Origin: Marinomonas posidonica IVIA-Po-181
GTDB lineage: Bacteria; Pseudomonadota; Gammaproteobacteria; Pseudomonadales; Marinomonadaceae
DNA length: 64,000 nucleotides
Assembly (NCBI RefSeq): GCF_000214215.1
Contig: NC_015559.1
Span: forward strand, 1,240,001 to 1,304,000
Direction: 5' to 3'
Part shown: piece by piece, positions 23,676 through 31,854 of the stretch
Numbering within the stretch: the first letter of the stretch is position 1
How the letters are laid out: the number at the start of each line of letters is the position of its first letter
Translations under genes and position numbers: made by a program
Notes under the pieces: model-generated
Database searches by the model: none
Seen by the model: the letters and a program-made list of their open reading frames with translations, nothing else
What the model was told of the DNA's origin: nothing

Positions 23676-26504
23676 TTATTCCGGTTTGGTGGTCAATATG
23701 ATGCGGATCGCGTCGAGGCGAATCTGGTGCTCATCAATACGGACCAAACCTTCTTGCATGTTGTTTTCCAGCGCGGCAATGTCTTCATCGCGAATCAAGC
23801 TGTTGTAGGCCTTGAGTTCACGCAGACGATCAATCTCGTTCTCGCAACGATGTTGATACGCGGCTTTTGCCGAATGAACGATCGGACGAGCTTGGTCTTG
23901 GGCGTTGAGCTGGTGCGTCTGCAATACTTCAATCAAGTTTTTGCGCAACGCAGCAACCCATTGCTCCGCCACACGGTTTGGCACGCCTTTGAGTTTTTCG
24001 GCCCATTTGTCTGCGGTAAATTGCTGATGAAGGAATTTACCGTTGGAATCGGACAGTTGCCACATAGGGGTCATGGGTAAGGATTGTGCCAATTTTAGGC
24101 GAGGGTGCGCGGTGGCCTCAATGACAAACATACTTTCCACCAATACCGTGCCTTCTGGTAAAGCCGCAATGGGCAAGATAGCAGACGTCAGTTTGCCTGA
24201 GTCGAAGCCTTGTACTTCGTCCATTAGCATGGTGATCAGAGGGTGTTCCCAAGTGGCAAAGGCGACATCTTCACGTTGGCTAGCTTGGCGACGATCCAGC
24301 ATCAGCATTTTACCTTCTTCTTCGATGCCAGGTAGGGCTTCTAGCATCATGTCGGAAGAAGGGCGGAGGAACCAAGCTGCACGTTCTGGGTCATCATTGA
24401 TGCAATCTGTGTAGATGTTGAAGGCGTGGGTTACTTGCTCAATGTAGTGGTGCAGACCTTTGGTTGCCTGATGATTGATTTGATCAATCAATTGGCGAGC
24501 TTGGTCTGGTCGGCAAGAACTCATTTCCAGAAGACGGTTACGGCCTTCTTCCATTTGCTTGAGCAGGGCTTCATGGTAAACGTTGGCTTCTTTTAGCAGG
24601 TCAAGGTCATCATCTTGTCCGTGCAAATAAGCGTGCAGACTTTCGCGGAAGGCGTCTTCCACTTTATCGCCTGAACCTGTGGTGCGGCAGAAGGCGTTCA
24701 GCGCACGGTGATACCAGTTGTACAGACGCTCTTGTACGCTGTCTTTGAGATAAGGGACGTGGATTTGCACATCGTTAAGCTGTCCCAAACGATCCAAGCG
24801 ACCAATGCGCTGTTCCAGTAAGTCTGGGTGTTCTGGCAAGTCGTACATGACCAGATGATGGCTAAACTGGAAGTTACGGCCTTCACTGCCAATTTCAGAA
24901 CAGACGAGGATTTGAGCCCCGTCTTCATCGGCAAAGTAAGCGGCCGCACGGTCACGGTGGATCAGTGGCATTTGTTCGTGGAAATCGGCACTTTGGAAAC
25001 CGGCAAAGGTCAGTTGATCATTCAACCACTGCGCCATGTCAGCGGTATGACAAATGACGAGCACTTTGTCGGCTTGGCATTCAAGGAATTCTTTTAGCCA
25101 AATCCAGCGCGGGTCTTTTTCCCATACACCATGGGCCACGTCATGTTCAGGTCGCACATGGTGCGTCGCCGAGGCAAACAGCTCGTTGTTGTCCAGTGGG
25201 TAAGCGTGCAGATAGCGATCTGGGAATCCACCGACGGCCGCACGAGTATTACGGAACATTTCACGGCCTGTGCCATGGCGGTCGATCAACCAGCTAATGG
25301 CTTCTTGAGCGGCTTCAATTTGTTGTTCGCCTTGGCTTTTCTCAAGTTGGATGAACCAGTCTTTGTTTTTCACTTCAGACAGGTAGCTGGCAAATTCGCT
25401 TGACCAATTAAGTGCTTCTAAACCGTGGTCGGCTTGGGTGAAGGGTAAGATGACCTCTGCCAATTCCGCTGCTTGTTTGAATTCTTGCTGTTGTGCTTGG
25501 TAGCGCTCAAAGTTGTGGTAATGATCTGGGTCCAATAGCTGCAAGCGAGAGAAGTGTTCTCGCTCGCCGGTTTGTTCTGGCGTTGCACTGAGCAACAATA
25601 AGGACTCAGAACTGGCGGCCAAACGTGCTACCACTTGATAGCCAATGCTCGGTGTTTCTGGGTGCCAAGCAAGGTGATGAGCTTCATCGACAATGACCAT
25701 GTCCCATTCAGCATCCAACATATGTTGTGCGGCTTTCGGGTGCTGGCTTGCCCAATCAATCGGTGCAATGACAAATGGCTGTTGCTCAAACGGGTTGTCA
25801 TCGCCTTCCATGAAGTCTTCGTACACAGACTCATTGATCAAGGAGAATGGTTGGTGGAAGCGACGCAGCATTTCCACTAACCATTGGTGCTGTAAATTGG
25901 TTGGGGTCAAAATTAAGGCGCGCTTGCACAAACCGTTTAATAGGCGTTGATGAAGGATCAAACCGGCTTCTAAGGTTTTCCCCATGCCCACTTCGTCACA
26001 CAGCAAAGCACGCGCTTTGGGGCGATTCGCAATGTCGTGAGCAAGGTAAATTTGGTGCGGCAGGAGTTCGGCTTTCAAGCCCATCAACCCTCGTACCGGG
26101 GACGCTGCGTTTGCGGCTTGATGTTCCAAGGTATGGCGACGTAAATCAAACCACATGCGGCGCGCGGGTGACAGCGCCAGTAGGGAATCAATTTCGTTTT
26201 TATCATTACGTGGAAATTGAATAATGGACTCTTCTAACCAGTCATCTTGATCGCTAATGCGATATTCGATCAGGTTATCAATTTCTTCGACTTCCAGCAC
26301 AGTGAAAGTGTCATCTTGGAAATGAAGTTGATCACCAATCGTCAGTGTGCGGCGCACGAGACTGGTTTGGTCGTGTGAGTATTGACGGTCTGTTTCGGCA
26401 TCAGGGAAGTGCAGAGTAAAGGATTTGGATTGTTTATCGACTATCATGCCAACGCCGAGATCAGGCTCGTTGCGGCTACTCCATCTTTGTCCAGTTTGGT
26501 ACAT
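23676..26504 (-). CDS. rapA: RNA polymerase-associated ATPase RapA (HepA)
   Basis: The 942-residue SWI2/SNF2 protein recycles stalled RNA polymerase after transcription. It has N-terminal Tudor-like domains (GQRWSSRNEPDLGVGMIV), Walker A CDEVGMGKTLEAG, the DEAHHLAW box, the SATPEQ motif, a helicase C-terminal domain (ICSEIGSEGRNFQFSHHLV-like, LLEQRIGRLDRLGQ) and a RapA_C region. Length is close to the E. coli protein (968). The start codon is preceded by the yigZ stop after 2 bases, so yigZ-rapA-rluA may be one transcript. Confidence 0.96.
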   Translation of the reverse strand: MYQTGQRWSSRNEPDLGVGMIVDKQSKSFTLHFPDAETDRQYSHDQTSLVRRTLTIGDQLHFQDDTFTVLEVEEIDNLIEYRISDQDDWLEESIIQFPRNDKNEIDSLLALSPARRMWFDLRRHTLEHQAANAASPVRGLMGLKAELLPHQIYLAHDIANRPKARALLCDEVGMGKTLEAGLILHQRLLNGLCKRALILTPTNLQHQWLVEMLRRFHQPFSLINESVYEDFMEGDDNPFEQQPFVIAPIDWASQHPKAAQHMLDAEWDMVIVDEAHHLAWHPETPSIGYQVVARLAASSESLLLLSATPEQTGEREHFSRLQLLDPDHYHNFERYQAQQQEFKQAAELAEVILPFTQADHGLEALNWSSEFASYLSEVKNKDWFIQLEKSQGEQQIEAAQEAISWLIDRHGTGREMFRNTRAAVGGFPDRYLHAYPLDNNELFASATHHVRPEHDVAHGVWEKDPRWIWLKEFLECQADKVLVICHTADMAQWLNDQLTFAGFQSADFHEQMPLIHRDRAAAYFADEDGAQILVCSEIGSEGRNFQFSHHLVMYDLPEHPDLLEQRIGRLDRLGQLNDVQIHVPYLKDSVQERLYNWYHRALNAFCRTTGSGDKVEDAFRESLHAYLHGQDDDLDLLKEANVYHEALLKQMEEGRNRLLEMSSCRPDQARQLIDQINHQATKGLHHYIEQVTHAFNIYTDCINDDPERAAWFLRPSSDMMLEALPGIEEEGKMLMLDRRQASQREDVAFATWEHPLITMLMDEVQGFDSGKLTSAILPIAALPEGTVLVESMFVIEATAHPRLKLAQSLPMTPMWQLSDSNGKFLHQQFTADKWAEKLKGVPNRVAEQWVAALRKNLIEVLQTHQLNAQDQARPIVHSAKAAYQHRCENEIDRLRELKAYNSLIRDEDIAALENNMQEGLVRIDEHQIRLDAIRIILTTKPE

Positions 26505-26506
26505 GG

Positions 26507-27124
26507 TTATGCGTTGTCCGGTTCAATTAAAGTTAAGCTACCTTGGCAGAGGTCCGTAAGAGCGGCTTGTTGCTCTGGCCAAGTTCGTTCAATGACAGCA
26601 AGGTCGAGAATAATGCTGTCGCTGTATGTTTTGTCGGTGACTTCGATGTCGCTTTGTTCTAGCCAGTATTCTACCTTGCCTAATAAAGGGTAGGCGATTT
26701 TTAGCTGAACAGGGCGACGCGGGTAGATATTTTCATGTTCGGTCTGGGTCAGGGCTTCCTGAACCGCTTGACTGTATGCTCTGACCAAGCCCCCAGCCCC
26801 CAATTTGACACCACCAAAATAGCGTGTCACCACTAGGGTGGTTTCGCCAAAGTCAGAATGTTGCAATACATTCAACATGGGTTTTCCTGCGGTGCCTTTG
26901 GGCTCACCATCGTCGCTTTGGTCCCACAGGTGGACATTATTTGGTGACCCCGCTACAAATGCCCAGCAATGATGGTTGGCATCGGGAAATTCGTCACGAA
27001 TCTCGGCAATAAATTGCTTCGCGGCGTCGCGTCCTTGGGTGCGACACACAGTGGTGATGAATTGGCTGTTTTTGATTTCCAATTCAAAGCGTTGTCTGTG
27101 TGTTGGGCTGAGATAATAATCCAT
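26507..27124 (-). CDS. yigZ: YigZ/IMPACT family protein
   Basis: The 205-residue protein has the UPF0029/IMPACT N-terminal domain (FELEIKNSQFITTVCRTQGR, DQSDDGEPKGTAGKPMLNVL, VTRYFGGVKLGAGGLVRAYS) and a DUF1949 C-terminal domain. IMPACT proteins regulate eIF2 kinases in eukaryotes; the bacterial function is unknown. The start 27124 (MDYYLSPTHRQ) matches the family start. The longer frame to 27229 adds 35 residues with no family support. Confidence 0.9.
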   Translation of the reverse strand: MDYYLSPTHRQRFELEIKNSQFITTVCRTQGRDAAKQFIAEIRDEFPDANHHCWAFVAGSPNNVHLWDQSDDGEPKGTAGKPMLNVLQHSDFGETTLVVTRYFGGVKLGAGGLVRAYSQAVQEALTQTEHENIYPRRPVQLKIAYPLLGKVEYWLEQSDIEVTDKTYSDSIILDLAVIERTWPEQQAALTDLCQGSLTLIEPDNA

Positions 27125-27262
27125 GTAAACTTGCTTGTTTGTTGTTTTCGCTATAAAAAACGGTATTAAGGTAAGACCAATCAATGAATGATAGTCTAGC
27201 CTCTTCGCTGTCTCTATGACATGGTGCAAATGTCTTTATTTTAATTAGTGGGTTTATGTTTT

Positions 27263-28588
27263 ATGACAGATTGGCTTTGGCAATCCGTTTGGGCTTTTTC
27301 AGGCTTTTTCACAGGCACCTTGTTGGCGTCCATTATTGCGGCGCTTATTGTACAGGCTATGCGCCGTCAGTGGCAGCAGTCACAAGCAAAAATTCAGCAA
27401 CAAAATGAAGAATTACAACGACTTTTGGGGCAATCCAAGGATCAGCAGCATTATTTGGAAAAAGAGTCCATTACCTTAGAGCAACAATTTGCGGCAGCGC
27501 AACAAGTATGGCAAGAAAAAGAGGCCTTTTACCGGGAGCAGAAGAAGCAGAACGAGGTGGAATTTAAGCAGTTGGCGCAAGACATTATGAACCAGCAAGG
27601 CGTCAAATTGGCGAAAGAAAATGAGCGCCAATTGGGGTCTTTGTTGACGCCACTTGGCACTCAGATTCAAAAATTTCAGGAACGAGTGGAAAAAAGTTAT
27701 GAAGCTGAAGCGCGCGAGCGTTTTTCCCTCGCCAAAGAAATTAAAAACCTGCAACAACTCAACCAAAAAATCAGTGATGATGCGGTGAGTCTGACTCATG
27801 CTTTGAAAGGCCAGAATAAATTGCAAGGCGGCTGGGGGGAGGTCATCTTAGAGCGTATTTTGGAGCGTTCTGGGTTGGAGAAAGGCCGCGAATATCAGCT
27901 TCAGGCGTCTTATCAGACGGAAGACGGGCGTCGTTTACAGCCTGATGTGGTGATTCATCTACCTGACAATAAACAAATTGTGGTGGACTCTAAGATGGTC
28001 TTGGTCAGTTATCTGGCTTACATGGAAGCCGAGACAGAGGAAGACCGTCAACGGGCCTTGAAGCAGCATTTGGACGCAGTGCGTCGTCATATGAAAGAGC
28101 TGAGTGCCAAGTCGTACCAAGATTTACCTGGTGTGTCATCGTTGGATTTTGTGCTCTTGTTCATCCCCATTGAAGCGGCGTTTGGTTTGGCATTGCAGGC
28201 GGATAACGGTCTATTTAGTGAAGCGTTTGAGCATAATATCATCATCGTTGGGCCGTCCAATTTGCTGGCGACTCTACGCACGGTACAAAACATTTGGCGC
28301 AATGAAAAGCAGAGTCAAAATGCCATTGAGATTGCCCGTCAAGCTGGTGCCATGTACGACAAGTTCTCAGGCTTTGTTCAGGATATGGATGACATCGGTA
28401 ATAAACTGGATGCGGTCAATCGCAGTCACGATGCGGCATTGAAAAAGTTAAGCACTGGTCGGGGGAATTTGTTGGCCAGAGCGGAAAAATTAAAGGTGAT
28501 GGGAGCGAAAACCACCAAGGCATTGCCAGAAGCGCATCTTAACCAAGCGTTAGAAAGCTCAGATGAAGAGGCGCGTCACGAGGAGTAA
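27263..28588 (+). CDS. rmuC: DNA recombination protein RmuC
   Basis: The 441-residue protein begins with a membrane helix (FSGFFTGTLLASIIAALIVQA), then a long coiled coil rich in Gln/Glu (about residues 40-160) and the RmuC nuclease-like domain (LQGGWGEVILERILERSGLE, PDVVIHLPDNKQIVVDSKM, LLFIPIEAAFGLALQ). RmuC limits inversions at short repeats. The start ATG 27263 is chosen; GTG 27248 in frame adds five residues. It is divergent from yigZ with a gap of about 140 bases, which should hold both promoters. Confidence 0.92.
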   Translation: MTDWLWQSVWAFSGFFTGTLLASIIAALIVQAMRRQWQQSQAKIQQQNEELQRLLGQSKDQQHYLEKESITLEQQFAAAQQVWQEKEAFYREQKKQNEVEFKQLAQDIMNQQGVKLAKENERQLGSLLTPLGTQIQKFQERVEKSYEAEARERFSLAKEIKNLQQLNQKISDDAVSLTHALKGQNKLQGGWGEVILERILERSGLEKGREYQLQASYQTEDGRRLQPDVVIHLPDNKQIVVDSKMVLVSYLAYMEAETEEDRQRALKQHLDAVRRHMKELSAKSYQDLPGVSSLDFVLLFIPIEAAFGLALQADNGLFSEAFEHNIIIVGPSNLLATLRTVQNIWRNEKQSQNAIEIARQAGAMYDKFSGFVQDMDDIGNKLDAVNRSHDAALKKLSTGRGNLLARAEKLKVMGAKTTKALPEAHLNQALESSDEEARHEE

Positions 28589-28589
28589 G

Positions 28590-29762
28590 TTAGGCGTTCT
28601 TGGACGAATAAATCCAGTGAATGCTGGCATGTTGGATGTAGCTGGTGTGGCCGAGTATGAATAAAATTTGCTCACTGACCGCAGCTTGCTGCTCGGAAGT
28701 GAGTTTATCCGCTAGGGCAATGATTTCCATATCGAGCTGTTTGTTTAGGTAATGCAAACGGGTATTGTCGATGTCCAGATACGTCTTGTGTTCTCTCAAT
28801 AAATACCCAAGATCCGCTAAGATTTGTTGTCTTGCTGGCAGCTTAAGTTGGGGTGGTTTGCCAGTTTCTTCGCGGAAGCTGTCGGTTTGAATGCTATCGT
28901 CCGTGTCGATGTGCACCATGACATCGGTGACTTGAGGGTGAGCTTGTTTGATGGTGTAAGCCACTAGATCACCAAGATAATGACCTTCGCTGACGGTGGC
29001 GTGGCTGGGTACGTGAATGTGCATGTCTAGGTAGATTTTGCCAGCCATAGAGCGGGCACGCATATCATGAGGGGCCATGACATTTTTTAAACCATTTGCT
29101 GTCTCTTTGATCTGTGCCATCAGTTTTGGGTCCGGGGCGGTATCAACCAATTCGGCAAGGTTTTCCCAGATCATGCCAATGGCCATTTTGCCAATTAACA
29201 AGGCCACAAAAATGGACGCGGCCATATCAGCCCAAGGCAAGCCTAAATATATTCCTACCAATCCAATTAATACGGCGACAGAGGAAAGTGCATCACTGCG
29301 ACTGTGCCAAGCATTGGCCACCAGCATTTTACTTTGAATCTGTTCACCAGCGTGTTTGGTGTAATGGAAAATGGCTTCTTTGACCACAATGGTCAACAAG
29401 ATAGCAGCCAAGCCGTACCAGGTGAATTGCGCATTATGGCTATCGTTGGTGATGGCGTCTAAACCAATGCCAATTGCCACCAACATAAGGACAAAGCCAA
29501 GCAGTACTGTGGTCAGTGTTTCAAACCTTAGATGGCCGTATGGGTGATTTTCATCTGGCCCACGACGGGCGTTCGCTGAGGTAAAGTAGACGAAAACGTC
29601 GGTGACTAAATCGGACAGGGAATGAATGCCGTCTGCCAGTAGCGCTTGTGATTGGGAAAAGTGTCCAGCGACGATTTTTGCTATGCCTAGTAAGGCATCC
29701 CAAATAGCGCCAACCAGAGTCACTTTTGTGGCTATCTTTTGTTCTTGCAGAAGTTTTGACAT
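28590..29762 (-). CDS. cation diffusion facilitator transporter, extended C-terminus
   Basis: The 390-residue protein has six membrane helices and CDF metal-site motifs: LLADGIHSLSDLVTDVFVYF and AWHSRSDALSSVAVLIGL, each with His/Asp pairs. A cytosolic dimerisation domain follows (about 210-290, LDMHIHVPSHATVSEGHYLG). It exports divalent metals such as Zn, Fe or Mn in exchange for protons. The last 95 residues are extra compared with FieF (300 residues) and look like a second, weaker dimerisation domain (EIIALADKLTSEQQAAVSEQ). It converges on rmuC with one base between them. Confidence 0.88.
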   Translation of the reverse strand: MSKLLQEQKIATKVTLVGAIWDALLGIAKIVAGHFSQSQALLADGIHSLSDLVTDVFVYFTSANARRGPDENHPYGHLRFETLTTVLLGFVLMLVAIGIGLDAITNDSHNAQFTWYGLAAILLTIVVKEAIFHYTKHAGEQIQSKMLVANAWHSRSDALSSVAVLIGLVGIYLGLPWADMAASIFVALLIGKMAIGMIWENLAELVDTAPDPKLMAQIKETANGLKNVMAPHDMRARSMAGKIYLDMHIHVPSHATVSEGHYLGDLVAYTIKQAHPQVTDVMVHIDTDDSIQTDSFREETGKPPQLKLPARQQILADLGYLLREHKTYLDIDNTRLHYLNKQLDMEIIALADKLTSEQQAAVSEQILFILGHTSYIQHASIHWIYSSKNA

Positions 29763-29868
29763 TTATCCACTCTAGGGTTCGAAGAAAAGGTTTTTGACGC
29801 CACAATTCGTTGTGTTGTTATTGTGCTATTTAAGGTGCGATACCATCTTATCTGGCTTGGCGAGTGTT

Positions 29869-29911
29869 CTCCCCAAGCTTATCCACGATATCTGTGGAAA
29901 AACTTGGGGAG
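29869..29911. promoter_or_regulatory. long hairpin containing two DnaA-box-like 9-mers
   Basis: CTCCCCAAG (29869-29877) and CTTGGGGAG (29903-29911) are perfectly complementary. Between them TCCAC/GTGGA form an inner stem. The inner sequences read TTATCCACG on the plus strand and TTTTCCACA on the minus strand, 8 of 9 and a variant match to the DnaA box TTATNCACA. It lies 9 bases after the rdgC stop, but there is no T run, so it is not a standard terminator. Confidence 0.5.
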
Positions 29912-29919
29912 GTCAGGGA

Positions 29920-30816
29920 TTACTTGATCTCGAACCATTGACTGAAGGACTCGAAATACTCTCTCATGGTTAACGACATCAAAGAAAAGTTAGCGTCCAT
30001 GTCAGACAAACCACCACCTTGAGAATCGTTGAAGGCGGCTTCTTTCAAAGCATCATCAAATTTGATTTTGCGAAGGGTAAGGTCGTCGTGTAGCACAAAG
30101 CTGAGTTTGTCTGTCCAGCGTAGGGCAAGATTCTTCACTGACATGCCTTGTTCAAGGTGACGAGTTACGTCCTCAGAAAGCGGCTCTAGGGCTTTGAAAC
30201 GAATACTGGCTTTATCTTCAGAACTGTCTTGGATCTCACACTCTTCACCGGTTTCTAGGCTGGCCGGTACTTCGTTTTTGGTCAGCCAATCGGTCATCAA
30301 ACTGGCCGGAGACACTTGTGCTTGTAGCGGTGTCATTGGGAAGCTGCCAAGTGTGGTTTGCAGATGTTTGAAAAGCAGTTCTGTCATGCTGGCATTGGTG
30401 CTGTTGAGAACAATGATTTTGGCTTTAAGATCAATGTAGGCCCAAATATCAGAGCGTTTGGAAAACGCCTTCGGACGAAGTGTGAAGACGAGTTCGTCTT
30501 TCATGTCGGCTTTTTCTTTACGACCGACTTTACGGCCTTCGATTAACTCGATTTCCGCGACTTTGGCTTCCAGTTCTTCACGAACCACCGCCGACGGCAA
30601 GACTTTTTCTTCTTTGCCAGCGCGGAACAGTAAGCAGCGATCACTGGCTAGGCTCCATTGTTCACTGTTGCGAATCAGTGGTAACCAGCCGAAAGAGAAC
30701 TCTTCCTGCGAACCGCATTCTTGTAACGGAAATTCTGGTATTTTTTTAATTAGCTCATTGGTATCCAGTGACTCCGTGTCACTTAATTGGAATATTTGGG
30801 CATTTTTAAACCACAT
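29920..30816 (-). CDS. rdgC: recombination-associated protein RdgC
   Basis: The 298-residue protein matches RdgC in length and sequence: MWFKNAQIFQL at the start, FGWLPLIR, LPSAVVREELEAKVAEIE, GRKVGRKEKADMKDE and TLRKIKFDDAL. RdgC forms a ring around double-stranded DNA and restrains RecA. The start is 2 bases downstream of the tdk stop. The gap to the CDF gene carries a long hairpin. Confidence 0.95.
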   Translation of the reverse strand: MWFKNAQIFQLSDTESLDTNELIKKIPEFPLQECGSQEEFSFGWLPLIRNSEQWSLASDRCLLFRAGKEEKVLPSAVVREELEAKVAEIELIEGRKVGRKEKADMKDELVFTLRPKAFSKRSDIWAYIDLKAKIIVLNSTNASMTELLFKHLQTTLGSFPMTPLQAQVSPASLMTDWLTKNEVPASLETGEECEIQDSSEDKASIRFKALEPLSEDVTRHLEQGMSVKNLALRWTDKLSFVLHDDLTLRKIKFDDALKEAAFNDSQGGGLSDMDANFSLMSLTMREYFESFSQWFEIK

Positions 30817-30818
30817 AG

Positions 30819-31397
30819 TTAATCTCTCACAGCTTCTTTAAAGTGTTTTCGGCACACAGATAAGTAACGATCATTGCCGCCAATTTCTACCTGAGCCCCT
30901 TCTTTCACAGGAATTCCTTGCTCATTGACTCGTATTACCATGGTGGCTTTGCTACCACAATGACACACGGTTTTTAATTCTATCAGTTTATCAGACCACG
31001 CCAGTAAGGCTTGGCTGCCTTCGAATAACTCGCCTTGAAAATCAGTACGAATGCCAAAGGCTAAAACTGGAATGCCCATTTTATCGACCACTTCGGACAA
31101 AGCATAAACTTGTTGTTTGGTTAAAAACTGGGCTTCATCAATTAGAATGCAACTAAGACGTTGTTTGGCACTTTCGGTTTTAATCAGTTCTGTGATGTTT
31201 GTTTTATTATCAAACAAACTGGCTTGAGCGGAAATACCAATACGAGAGGCAATTTTGCCGGTTTCAAATCTGTCGTCAATGGAGGCGGTTAATAATAAAA
31301 CCTGCATGCCTCTTTCTTGATAGTTATGGGCAGATTGAAGCAGTACGGTAGATTTTCCTGCATTCATTGCGGAATAATAAAAATAGAGTTTTGCCAT
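30819..31397 (-). CDS. tdk: thymidine kinase (type II)
   Basis: The 192-residue protein starts [20 protein letters not shown] with the P-loop, contains [15 protein letters not shown] (Walker B and Glu base) and the zinc ribbon cysteines CHCGSK plus CRKHF. It phosphorylates thymidine for salvage. Start 31397 follows the family; the longer frame to 31448 adds 17 residues. Length is slightly below the E. coli enzyme (205). Transcribed leftward ahead of rdgC. Confidence 0.94.
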   Translation of the reverse strand: MAKLYFYYSAMNAGKSTVLLQSAHNYQERGMQVLLLTASIDDRFETGKIASRIGISAQASLFDNKTNITELIKTESAKQRLSCILIDEAQFLTKQQVYALSEVVDKMGIPVLAFGIRTDFQGELFEGSQALLAWSDKLIELKTVCHCGSKATMVIRVNEQGIPVKEGAQVEIGGNDRYLSVCRKHFKEAVRD

Positions 31398-31484
31398 ATA
31401 ACGCTGCGTCGTTGCCAATTGAATAAAATGGGCAGGACAGTATAGCAAAACTCTAATATGAATGGCGGCTTTTCTATGGGGTGT

Positions 31485-31781
31485 TTATGTTGGTTTTTTG
31501 AGCGGACTTTTTTTAAGTTGTTTGGCACCGCTCTGAATTTGCTGGAGTAGCCATTCAGAACGTTTTAATCCGTTCAATTCACACAGTTGATCGAGTGTGT
31601 CGATGGCCTCTTGTTCAATGACAAGCTCTAAACGCTTTAAGCCCAGTTTCTTTTCTTTTTGACGTTGGGCGCGTTTATTTAGCTTTAGTTGGTCTTTACG
31701 GTTTAGGGTGCTGGTTCTTGGTCGACCAGGGGATTTACCAAACAGGTCGATTGTATTGCGGTCTGTGGACGCTTTAGCCAT
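31485..31781 (-). CDS. ybfE: YbfE-like (LexA-regulated, CopB-family) protein
   Basis: The 98-residue basic protein resembles E. coli YbfE: MAKASTDRNTIDLFGKSPGR, then RKDQLKLNKRAQRQKEKKLG and a ribbon-helix-helix-like C-terminus (LKRSEWLLQQIQ). YbfE is damage-inducible in E. coli; I see no LexA box upstream here. Start 31781 follows the family; the longer frame to 31820 runs into the intercistronic hairpin. Function unknown. Confidence 0.85.
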   Translation of the reverse strand: MAKASTDRNTIDLFGKSPGRPRTSTLNRKDQLKLNKRAQRQKEKKLGLKRLELVIEQEAIDTLDQLCELNGLKRSEWLLQQIQSGAKQLKKSPLKKPT

Positions 31782-31815
31782 GTTGTTTTCGGTTACGTAG
31801 AGTGGATCGGGGAAG

Positions 31816-31846
31816 GGCACGGATCACAAAGCCTGTGGTCCGTGCC
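31816..31846 (-). terminator. strong hairpin between prc and ybfE, no T run
   Basis: GGCACGGATCACA and TGTGGTCCGTGCC (31816-31828 and 31834-31846) pair over 13 positions with one G-T wobble and a 5-base loop. It lies between prc (stop 31855) and ybfE (start 31781) on the minus strand. Without a T tract it may be an RNA-processing or partial termination element. Confidence 0.5.
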
Positions 31847-31854
31847 GATTAAGC

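Noticed and set aside
29869..29911. replication origin
   Set aside because: Two DnaA-box-like 9-mers alone, without an AT-rich unwinding region or dnaA/dnaN/mnmG neighbours, do not make an origin.
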